Counted from the stretch's first letter, positions 1 to 5,366 are shown. The stretch: 5,372 nucleotides of DNA from DAOTVS01 sp034436375 (GCA_034436375.1 DAOTVS010000099.1:1-5372); one strand, 5' to 3'. Notes: generated by a model from the sequence alone, not told the origin. A program made the numbers and translations.

Positions 1-301
1 GGGTGCCCTGAGTCTCGACCTGCACCCGGACCCTGGGGTCTTCTACCATCGGAAAGCACTCGTTAAACTCGTAGAGCCTCGTTGAGCAATCCAGGTAGCG
101 GAACATATCAGCGTACGAAAGCCGGTCGTAGGGCGCGGGCAACGGCTCTCCGTAGTAGAGCTTGTCGGCGCGCCAGGCGAGGATGCGCGGCTGCCAAAGG
201 ACCTGCCCCTGCGCCTGACCGCGGATGACGCGTCGCTCCAGGTCGGGCCAACCCCGGGCAACCGAACGGGCTTTGAGCTCGGTCGGTGATAGAATGTCCA
301 T
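1..301 (-). CDS. UroD-superfamily methyltransferase-like protein, N-terminal part (3' end outside window)
   Basis: The first 100 codons of a minus-strand gene that continues past the left edge. The reading begins MDILSPTELKARSVARGWPDL and continues with VIRGQAQGQVLWQPRILAW, then a PAPYDRLSYADMFRYLDCSTR segment and VEDPRVRVQVETQGT. The order of a short helical start, an RG..G.VLWQPR motif, a Y..LSY.DM...L.CS.R stretch and a VEDPRVRV strand resembles the N-terminus of a subgroup of uroporphyrinogen-decarboxylase-family proteins (COG0407-like), judged from memory and not from a search. It is clearly different from the N-terminus of the neighbouring UroD-like gene, so it would be a divergent paralogue. 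I chose ATG at 301 because AAAGGA (314-309) lies 7 nt upstream; the in-frame ATG at 307 (MVMDIL) is possible, with GGGG as its binding site. The catalytic half is not visible, so the activity is unknown. Coding is well supported; the family call is moderate. Confidence 0.62.
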   Translation of the reverse strand, partial: MDILSPTELKARSVARGWPDLERRVIRGQAQGQVLWQPRILAWRADKLYYGEPLPAPYDRLSYADMFRYLDCSTRLYEFNECFPMVEDPRVRVQVETQGT

Positions 302-367
302 GACCATTTCCTTTCCCCAATGAGCAACATGCGCTGGCTATGGCATTGGCTGCTGTATCGCATATCT

Positions 368-396
368 ATGATACCTCCGACTGAGCCAGGTAGCAA
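368..396 (-). promoter_or_regulatory. Candidate promoter for the left-edge UroD-like gene
   Basis: Within the 199-bp gap between the two UroD-like genes, the minus strand reads TTGCTA (396-391), a spacer of exactly 17 bp, then TATCAT (373-368). These match the sigma-70 consensus at 4 of 6 and 5 of 6 positions. Transcription would begin near 361, giving a leader of about 60 nt before the ATG at 301. The rest of the gap holds only weak features: a GTATC/GATAC dyad at 355-374, a CCAATG/CATTGG pair at 317-349 and an 8-bp direct repeat TCGCTCAT at 467-474 and 490-497. This rests on sequence matching alone. Confidence 0.33.
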
Positions 397-500
397 GAAA
401 GGGGAGAGGCCTGGGTTGGGTTCACTCTGGGGCGATCCTCATCAAGGGTGGTCGTGCATGGCAGACTCGCTCATGAAGCTGGCCGCCCATCGCTCATACG

Positions 501-1568
501 CTATTGGTACTGGCCGTATTTGCGCACCAACTCCAGCACACGCTCGTACTGGGCCAGCGACACATTGTTGGGGATAGAGTGATCCGAATGGTAGATATAC
601 CCGCCGCCCTTCATAGCGGCAGGTATTTTGGCCGCAATCTCGCGTTCGATGGCCTGCGGGTCAGGGTCGTTCATGGTGCGCACGTCAATGCCGCCCATAA
701 AGGCCAGGTCCTGCCCATACTCGCGCTTGAGCTTCACCACGTCCATGCCTGCCTTGACCTCCAAGGGCTGCAGGCAATCGAGCCCGGCATCGATCAGGTC
801 GGGAATGAGGGGCTCGACCCTGCCGCAGGAATGGAGGATCACCGGCATATTGTGGCTGTGGAAAAAGTCGAACAGCCGCCGGTCACTGGGTTGGATCAAC
901 TCACGGTAGAGCTTGGGCGAGAAAAAGGGTGCATTGCGATAGCCCATATCATTATAAAGAAAAGCGCCATCGAAATGGTAGCCTTCGGCCATGATGATCC
1001 TGGCCATCTCAATCGCCAGGTCGGCCTGGGTCTCGACCATGTCGCGGATCCAATCGGGATCGGTCAGCAGGAGGGGCAACAGCTCATCGGGGCGAATGTA
1101 GTACTGGCAACCGTCATAGCCGGTCACGGCGTGGAAGGTGACAAACAGGCCGGCATCGCGCGCCCGCTCGTAGCCAGAGTGCACAGAGAGCCAATTGACC
1201 CGTGTGGCGCTCGGTTGTAAGCGTTTCTTAGCCGCTTCCCAATCCGCACGGCTTTTGACGCCATAATCGATCAGTTCAGGGGTCGTGGAATAATCACGGT
1301 GCTGCCGGCGCACGCCGCCGAATGAAGTGGTAGCCACGATATACTCACTCGTGCGCTCGAGCACCTTCACCGGGTAACGTGGACTGCCGTCGAACCCAAT
1401 GCCATACAGCTCAAACTGAAAGTGCTCCTCGGGTGTGACGTCGTCGGGCAGGCCTTCACCCCGCCACCGGCTCACCGTCGCCGCCCAGAGCGTATCATGG
1501 ATCGGTATACGGTCCAGCTCTTTGTGCTGCAGCGCCGCCCGCACGCGTTCATAAGGAGTAATCGACAT
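501..1568 (-). CDS. Uroporphyrinogen-decarboxylase-superfamily protein (corrinoid methyltransferase-like, COG0407 type)
   Basis: A 355-residue cytoplasmic protein of the UroD/MtaA/CmuA TIM-barrel superfamily. The N-terminus (MSITPYERVRAALQHKELDR) has the ERV.AAL.H...DR.P pattern of the methyltransferase-like branch. It lacks the RQAGRY arginine motif that binds uroporphyrinogen, so a role in heme synthesis is unlikely. Other landmarks are WRGEGLPDDVTPEEHF (about 35-50), NDMG (206-209), HSCG (246-249), GGID (292-295) and a C-terminal GGYIYHSDHSIP (322-333). In corrinoid methyltransferases such as MtaA/MtbA, the H-x-C pair and a later Cys hold a zinc that activates a thiol acceptor. Here the H-x-C is present, but the later position appears to be His330. 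Length fits the family. The start is ATG 1568, because AGGAGG (1580-1575) lies 6 nt upstream. ATG 1571 is also in frame (spacing 3), and a longer frame from TTG 1583 would run through the binding site. The gene follows the solute-binding protein, which suggests action on the imported compound. The exact substrate is unknown. Confidence 0.9.
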   Translation of the reverse strand: MSITPYERVRAALQHKELDRIPIHDTLWAATVSRWRGEGLPDDVTPEEHFQFELYGIGFDGSPRYPVKVLERTSEYIVATTSFGGVRRQHRDYSTTPELIDYGVKSRADWEAAKKRLQPSATRVNWLSVHSGYERARDAGLFVTFHAVTGYDGCQYYIRPDELLPLLLTDPDWIRDMVETQADLAIEMARIIMAEGYHFDGAFLYNDMGYRNAPFFSPKLYRELIQPSDRRLFDFFHSHNMPVILHSCGRVEPLIPDLIDAGLDCLQPLEVKAGMDVVKLKREYGQDLAFMGGIDVRTMNDPDPQAIEREIAAKIPAAMKGGGYIYHSDHSIPNNVSLAQYERVLELVRKYGQYQ

Positions 1569-1574
1569 CATGGG

Positions 1575-1580
1575 CCTCCT
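1575..1580 (-). promoter_or_regulatory. Ribosome binding site deciding the UroD-like start
   Basis: AGGAGG on the minus strand, 3 nt before ATG 1571 and 6 nt before ATG 1568. It lies inside the longest open frame (which starts at TTG 1583), so that longer start can be ruled out. Spacing favours ATG 1568. Confidence 0.85.
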
Positions 1581-1588
1581 CAAACAGA

Positions 1589-1614
1589 GGGCGGGGCCAA
1601 CAGCGGCCCCGCCC
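1589..1614 (-). terminator. Strong G:C hairpin between binding-protein gene and UroD-like gene (attenuator or mRNA-stability element)
   Basis: A perfect 10-bp inverted repeat, GGGCGGGGCC at 1589-1598 and its complement GGCCCCGCCC at 1605-1614, around a 6-nt loop. All ten pairs are G:C. On the transcript the downstream arm is followed by UCUGUUUG and then directly by the AGGAGG of the next gene. The U tract is too weak for a classic intrinsic terminator. More likely roles are partial termination or protection of the upstream message from 3' exonucleases, either of which would make the binding protein more abundant than the enzymes. The hairpin is certain as sequence; its role is inferred. Confidence 0.55.
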
Positions 1615-1707
1615 CTGGGTACCGATCTGAGAACACGGTCTCACGCAGAAGTGCGGAGAGCGAACAGTAACTGCGGAGAACCGCCCGGCATATGGGCCTG
1701 CCCCCGC

Positions 1708-3162
1708 CTACTTCAGCTGGGCCAAACCGCGCTGCCAGATATCTTCCAGCTTGGTCGCCAGCGCCGGGATGACCTTATCGGGTGTGGAGTCGTTCGTCCA
1801 CAACGCGCCAAGGTCGGCCGCCTGGGTATTGTTGAGCTCCGACCAGTTGATGCTGAGGAACAGGCGCTGAATCTGAGCATAGCCCCAGCAGTTTTCAACG
1901 ATGCTCCAGTTCTTGTTGGGCGCTTTGCCTTTCCAGAACTGGTCATAATACCAGGAGCGGAAACTCTTGCGGGCCGGGACCTCCGACATGAGCTGCATGA
2001 ACTCTTTGTAGTTATCATCCGAGTCGAGCAGCATGAACTTGACCAATGCCCACGACTGATCCACATTATTCTTGGACGAGATCACCAGGCTGTCGGGGTA
2101 GTAGGGAGTCGCCCGCCCCTTGTCGACGCCCACTTCTTGAGCGAAAGGCACGGGGCAGAAATCCCATTCGAAATCCTGGATCTCCAGGTAAGTGTTGATG
2201 CTCCACGTGCCGTCGTCAAGGTAACCAACCTGGCCGCTCAAGAAGCCATTGGTCAGGGCCTGGCTTTCGGCAGCAGTCGGGGCCACGTGCTGCTTGAAGA
2301 CCTCATCCTGCACGAAAGTGAAAGCCTTGATGGACTCTGGCGCGCCCACGGTGATGTGCTGGCCATCCTCGCTCACCCAGCTACCGCCGAACATCCAGGG
2401 GATATCCCAATCACCAGGGGTGCGCAGCATGCCAAACTGGGTGACATTCGAGCCCGAGCTCTTGGTCGTCTTTTGCGCGTTCGCCAGGAGCGCATCCCAA
2501 GTCCAGGTCGCATCCTTCCAATCGGTGGCCGCCTTGAGGCCCGCGGCGTCCCAAATGGTCTTGTTGTAGATGCCGATCTCCGCGTTGATGCCAAAAGGCA
2601 GCCCATAGAGAAGGTTGTTCTTGGGCTTGACCGTATAGCACTCCATGGCAATCGGATCCCAGTCGCTCGTATCAATTTTGTTGGCATCCAGGAAAGGCTG
2701 TATATCGACAAAGGAGCCTTTGGCGGCAAAATCCCACTGACTCATGCCCATCGTGATCACATCGGGCGGGGTGCCAGCCGCGGCCATGGCCTGGAACTTT
2801 TGCGGGGCATCGGCCCAGGCAACCACCAGGGGCTCCACGGTGACGCCCTTGTTGGCCTCGGAAAAGCGAGCGAAGATCTTTTTGACCGCTTCCACCTGGT
2901 CAGGATTGCCGCCGGCGCCAAAGCCGATATAGTATTGCAGGTCCGCCGGCTTGAGTGCTGCAGCGGCGGGGGCAGCTGTTGCCGCTTCGGTCGCCTGGGG
3001 AGCAGCGGTCGCCGCCTCTGTTGCCTGCGGCGCTGCGGTAGCAGCGCTGGCGGGCGCCTGAGTAGGTGCAGCGGTAGGAGCGGGGGCGCAAGCAGCCAGG
3101 GCGGCGCCCAGACCGCTCAACACCGACAAACGGAGCATTTCACGACGAGTGATGCGAGTCAT
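1708..3162 (-). CDS. Carbohydrate ABC transporter solute-binding lipoprotein (family 1, MalE/UgpB-like)
   Basis: A 484-residue extracellular binding protein that would deliver a sugar-like ligand to the two permeases encoded upstream. The N-terminus MTRITRREMLRLSVLSGLGA combines a twin-arginine motif (TRREML), a hydrophobic stretch and a lipobox LAAC with Cys25 as the lipid-anchored residue, so it is probably a Tat-exported lipoprotein. Residues 26-70 are a low-complexity Ala/Pro/Thr/Gln linker with a decapeptide repeat. The mature domain shows family 1 hallmarks: FARFSEANKGVTVEPLVV (97-114), GTPPDVITM (130-138), LYGLPFGINAEIGIYNK (185-201), W-rich DWDIPWMFGGSW (251-262), GQVGYLDDGTW (310-320), and SSKNNVDQSWALVKFML (362-378) in the C-terminal lobe. 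Length is at the long end for the family because of the linker. I chose ATG 3162; the longer frame from ATG 3183 would encode MQGGKGT, which is the ribosome binding site region (GGAGG 3177-3173, AAAGGG 3172-3167). The ligand cannot be told from sequence. Confidence 0.95.
   Translation of the reverse strand: MTRITRREMLRLSVLSGLGAALAACAPAPTAAPTQAPASAATAAPQATEAATAAPQATEAATAAPAAAALKPADLQYYIGFGAGGNPDQVEAVKKIFARFSEANKGVTVEPLVVAWADAPQKFQAMAAAGTPPDVITMGMSQWDFAAKGSFVDIQPFLDANKIDTSDWDPIAMECYTVKPKNNLLYGLPFGINAEIGIYNKTIWDAAGLKAATDWKDATWTWDALLANAQKTTKSSGSNVTQFGMLRTPGDWDIPWMFGGSWVSEDGQHITVGAPESIKAFTFVQDEVFKQHVAPTAAESQALTNGFLSGQVGYLDDGTWSINTYLEIQDFEWDFCPVPFAQEVGVDKGRATPYYPDSLVISSKNNVDQSWALVKFMLLDSDDNYKEFMQLMSEVPARKSFRSWYYDQFWKGKAPNKNWSIVENCWGYAQIQRLFLSINWSELNNTQAADLGALWTNDSTPDKVIPALATKLEDIWQRGLAQLK
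2983..3042 (-). repeat. Tandem decapeptide repeat in the lipoprotein linker
   Basis: Two 30-bp units encode the same decapeptide ATAAPQATEA at residues 41-50 and 51-60, followed by a partial third copy (ATAAPAAAA, 61-69). Seven of the ten codon pairs differ between the two full copies, all at third positions, with no amino-acid change. The segment is a flexible spacer between the membrane anchor and the binding domain. Confidence 0.9.
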
Positions 3163-3172
3163 TGTTCCCTTT

Positions 3173-3177
3173 CCTCC
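3173..3177 (-). promoter_or_regulatory. Ribosome binding site of the solute-binding protein
   Basis: GGAGG on the minus strand, 10 nt before ATG 3162, with a second purine run AAAGGG (3172-3167) 4 nt before the ATG. It lies within the longest open frame, so the upstream ATG at 3183 is unlikely to be used. The first residues after ATG 3162 form a proper Tat/lipoprotein signal. Confidence 0.75.
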
Positions 3178-3189
3178 TTGCATGGTTCC

Positions 3190-3219
3190 AATCTAGCCAA
3201 GCAGCAATATCAATCTCAA
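3190..3219 (-). promoter_or_regulatory. Candidate internal promoter upstream of the solute-binding protein gene
   Basis: In the 106-bp gap before the binding-protein gene, the minus strand has TTGAGA (3219-3214, 5 of 6 to the -35 consensus), an 18-bp spacer and TAGATT (3195-3190, 4 of 6 to the -10). Transcription would start near 3183, leaving a short leader of about 20 nt that still contains the GGAGG site. The fit of leader and binding site is neat, but the -10 is weak and only sequence matching supports it. Confidence 0.28.
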
Positions 3220-3268
3220 CTCTGCGCGTGGCGCGTAGGCTTCCTTGCCTGACCCGCCCGTCCCAGGG

Positions 3269-4147
3269 TCATTTGATGCCGGTGACCACAATGCCCTGGA
3301 TAAAGATCCTCTGCGCAAAGAAGAAGACCACGAGCAATGGAAGCACGGCCACCACCGATGCCGCCATCAGCCAGTGCCAGGGCGTCTGTGAGGGAAAGTA
3401 GGTGCTGAACATCGACAGGCCCAGAGGCACGGTGTAGAGCTTCTGCGAGTTGAGGTAGATGAGCGGATCGAAAAAGTTGTTCCAGGACCACATAAAGGCC
3501 ATGATGGCCACGGTAGCCACCGCGGGCGTCGCAATCGGCATGACGATGCGCGAGTAGAGCCGCCAATGGTTACAGCCATCGATCTTGCCCGCATCGGTGA
3601 TCTCGGAGGAGATGCCGCGGAAGAACTGGCGGAAGAGGAAGATATTAAAGGCGCTGCCGAAAAAGTGGGGCACCATCAGCGGCAGGAAGGTATTGACCCA
3701 GCCCAGTTTCGAGAACATGATGTACACGGGGATCATGGTCACCTGCCCCGGCAGCATCATGGTGCCCAGCACAATCGCGAACAACACGTTCGAGCCCCAA
3801 CCCCGCACCCGGGCAAAGCCATAGCCTACCATTGACGAGGAAAGGGTAGTCCCCACAACCACCGCTGCCGCCACATAGATCGAGTTCAAAAAGTAGGTGG
3901 CAAAGGGCGCCGCCGTCAGGGCATCGATATAGTTGTGCCATAAAAAGACCTTAGGAAGCGGCCGCGGCGGGAAGAGAAAGACCTCAGTCCGCGTCTTGAG
4001 TGAGCTCGATATCATCCACAAAAACGGGATCAGGAAGGCGATGCTCCCCACGACCAGGATCGCATACAGGATCACTCTGCCGATGATTTTGCCCCAGGCC
4101 ACCTGGTGCTTGATCTGATGCGGCTTGGCAACCGCCGGATTTCTCAT
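3269..4147 (-). CDS. Carbohydrate ABC transporter permease, MalG/UgpE-like
   Basis: A 292-residue inner-membrane subunit of a sugar importer. It has six hydrophobic spans at roughly residues 21-47, 87-111, 119-145, 155-173, 204-226 and 259-283. The first ends in the LIPFLWMISSSLKT motif typical of the MalG side, and the last is followed by a short C-terminus ending IFIQGIVVTGIK, also typical (family knowledge). The cytoplasmic EAA loop that docks on the ATPase reads EITDAGKIDGCNHWRLYSRI plus VMPIATP, about residues 182-208, with the invariant Gly at 191; Cys replaces the usual Ala after it. The MLPGQVTMIPVYIMF segment (131-145) matches MalG-type permeases. The start is ATG 4147, with GGGGAG (4162-4157) 9 nt upstream. 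It lies 93 bp after the first permease and 106 bp before the binding protein. Full length, no sign of damage. Confidence 0.95.
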   Translation of the reverse strand: MRNPAVAKPHQIKHQVAWGKIIGRVILYAILVVGSIAFLIPFLWMISSSLKTRTEVFLFPPRPLPKVFLWHNYIDALTAAPFATYFLNSIYVAAAVVVGTTLSSSMVGYGFARVRGWGSNVLFAIVLGTMMLPGQVTMIPVYIMFSKLGWVNTFLPLMVPHFFGSAFNIFLFRQFFRGISSEITDAGKIDGCNHWRLYSRIVMPIATPAVATVAIMAFMWSWNNFFDPLIYLNSQKLYTVPLGLSMFSTYFPSQTPWHWLMAASVVAVLPLLVVFFFAQRIFIQGIVVTGIK

Positions 4148-4240
4148 GGTAGACTGCTCCCCTAACCTGATAGCATACCGTAGACGATCGCTACAGATCC
4201 ATCTCTGGCAGACATTCGGGCACCCTTGTGAAGCGCAACA

Positions 4241-5155
4241 TCAGGCCTGGTAGTAGACTCGGTCCTGGGCCGTGCGGAAGATCAGTGCCGTCAGCAGGGC
4301 AATGATGGCAAACAACACCCAGGCCAGCGCCGAGGCATAGCCCATTTGGAAGTACTGAAAGGCGTTGCGATAGAGATAGAGCACATAGAACAGGCTGGCG
4401 TTATTGGGGCCGCCCTGGGTCATGACATAGCCTTGGGTAAAAACTTGCATAGAGCCGATCATGCCCATCACCAGGTTAAAGAGCACGACCGGCGACATCA
4501 TAGGCAAGGTCACGCTCCAGATCTTGCGCCAAAACCCCGCCCCATCCAGAGAGACAGCCTCATAGAGCTCCGTCGGGATGCTCTGCAGCCCGGCCAGGTA
4601 GATAATCATGCTGCCCCCTACTCCCCACAGGCCCATAATCACAAAGGCCGGAATAACCCATTGTTTACTGAAAAGCCACTGCGGCCCAGTGATGCCAACC
4701 AGGCCCAGCAGAAAGTTGAGCAGGCCGAACTTGGGGTTCAGGATCCACTGCCACAGCAGCGCTACGGCGACCCCCGAGACAATCGAGGGAAGGTAGTAAA
4801 TGGTGCGGAAGAGGGCGATGCCCTTGACATCCGCATTCATCAACAGGGCCAGGAGAAACGAGATCACGAGCCCCGTGGGCACGCTGAGCAGCGTGAAATA
4901 GAGGGTCACTTTCAGCGACTGCCAGAACAAGGGGTCGACGACCATATTGGTCCAGTTCATCGCGCCAACCCATTCAGGCGCCTGCAGCAGCTCCCAGCGC
5001 GTAAAGGAAATGATCACCGAAGCGATCATGGGGCCGGCAGTAAAGAGCAGAAACCCAACCAGCCAGGGCATGATAAAAAAGAAGAACCACAGGTTCTCGC
5101 GGAGCGTGGGCATGGGAATGCCCAGGAACTGTTGGCGCTTTGTCGTTACCGCCAC
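4241..5155 (-). CDS. Carbohydrate ABC transporter permease, MalF/UgpA-like
   Basis: A 304-residue inner-membrane subunit that would pair with the downstream permease to form the channel. It has six predicted spans at roughly residues 22-50, 81-106, 113-138, 166-190, 222-245 and 274-296. Typical MalF/UgpA signatures are FFIMPWLVGFLLFTAGPMIAS (26-46), FRTIYYLPSIVSGVA (116-130), the EAA loop ELYEAVSLDGAGFWRKIWSV plus TLPMMSP (196-222, conserved Gly205) and the TQGGPNNAS segment (246-254). The start codon is GTG at 5155. GGGAGG (5167-5162) sits exactly 6 nt upstream and no better start lies nearby. It is the first gene after the promoter region and so probably the first of the operon. No long MalF-type periplasmic insertion is present, in keeping with the shorter UgpA/LacF kind. 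Confidence 0.95.
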   Translation of the reverse strand: MAVTTKRQQFLGIPMPTLRENLWFFFFIMPWLVGFLLFTAGPMIASVIISFTRWELLQAPEWVGAMNWTNMVVDPLFWQSLKVTLYFTLLSVPTGLVISFLLALLMNADVKGIALFRTIYYLPSIVSGVAVALLWQWILNPKFGLLNFLLGLVGITGPQWLFSKQWVIPAFVIMGLWGVGGSMIIYLAGLQSIPTELYEAVSLDGAGFWRKIWSVTLPMMSPVVLFNLVMGMIGSMQVFTQGYVMTQGGPNNASLFYVLYLYRNAFQYFQMGYASALAWVLFAIIALLTALIFRTAQDRVYYQA

Positions 5156-5161
5156 TTACCG

Positions 5162-5167
5162 CCTCCC
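5162..5167 (-). promoter_or_regulatory. Ribosome binding site for the GTG-started permease
   Basis: GGGAGG on the minus strand with an ideal 6-nt spacing (CGGTAA) to GTG 5155. This supports the GTG start over internal ATG codons such as Met15. Confidence 0.85.
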
Positions 5168-5284
5168 GGAATTCAGGAACACTCGATCGGATACAAGGCA
5201 CTTGCAGATTCTTGCGGCGCAGCGCGAGCTATGGTAGATTAGGCAAATCCAAACTGGAACTCACATGTTTCCGGAGATCTGGCT

Positions 5285-5318
5285 GTGATGCAGGCGCTGT
5301 ATAGGGGGCCTGCATCAC
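5285..5318 (-). promoter_or_regulatory. 11-bp perfect inverted repeat at the predicted transcript start (operator or leader stem-loop)
   Basis: GTGATGCAGGC at 5285-5295 and its exact complement GCCTGCATCAC at 5308-5318 flank a 12-nt centre. The arms begin about 3 nt downstream of the predicted transcription start near 5321. As DNA it could be an operator that blocks initiation, with half-sites 23 bp centre to centre, about two helical turns. As RNA it would be a 5'-terminal stem-loop protecting the leader. No U tract follows on either strand, so a terminator is unlikely. Confidence 0.6.
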
Positions 5319-5327
5319 GCTCAATAC

Positions 5328-5336
5328 ATTATAGCA
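5328..5336 (-). promoter_or_regulatory. Extended -10 promoter of the transporter operon
   Basis: The minus strand reads TGC then TATAAT (5333-5328): a perfect -10 hexamer with the TGn extension. At the matching -35 distance (17 bp) the sequence is CCCAAC, which is poor, so the promoter would depend on the extended -10 or on an activator. The predicted start is near 5321, giving a leader of about 165 nt to GTG 5155. Confidence 0.6.
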
Positions 5337-5339
5337 TAC

Positions 5340-5366
5340 GAAGAATGCCCGTTGGGATGATTCTTC
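5340..5366. promoter_or_regulatory. Dyad over the -35 region (candidate regulator site)
   Basis: GAAGAAT (5340-5346) and ATTCTTC (5360-5366) form a perfect 7-bp inverted repeat with a 13-bp gap that itself contains CCC...GGG. It spans roughly positions -19 to -45 of the predicted promoter, where an activator or repressor would bind. The half-sites are 20 bp apart, about two helical turns. Its role is inferred from placement. Confidence 0.4.

Noticed and set aside
43..396. A minus-strand 117-codon frame overlapping the left-edge UroD-like gene, with a GGAGG 10 nt before an internal ATG at 363
   Set aside because: It is out of frame with the UroD-like gene, which has a more natural protein sequence and its own ribosome binding site. 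The GGAGG is probably chance and lies in the spacer of the candidate promoter.
504..1220. A plus-strand open frame of 238 codons opposite the UroD-like gene
   Set aside because: It is the antisense shadow of a well-supported gene, with no recognisable domain.
501..1583. The UroD-like protein as the heme enzyme HemE
   Set aside because: The N-terminal arginine motif of uroporphyrinogen decarboxylase is absent, and the H-x-C-G segment and gene neighbourhood fit the methyltransferase-like branch.
1570..3252. A plus-strand open frame of 560 codons opposite the solute-binding protein gene
   Set aside because: It mirrors the minus-strand gene, whose GC-rich third positions leave few stops on the opposite strand. 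Its translation looks like no known family, and the minus-strand protein has full family signatures.
4346..5242. A plus-strand open frame of 298 codons opposite the first permease
   Set aside because: The translation is rich in His, Gln and Arg with no domain pattern, and the minus-strand permease is unambiguous. It is an antisense shadow.
5285..5318. Intrinsic terminator of a gene beyond the right edge
   Set aside because: No run of T follows the stem on either strand, and it lies immediately downstream of a strong -10 element.
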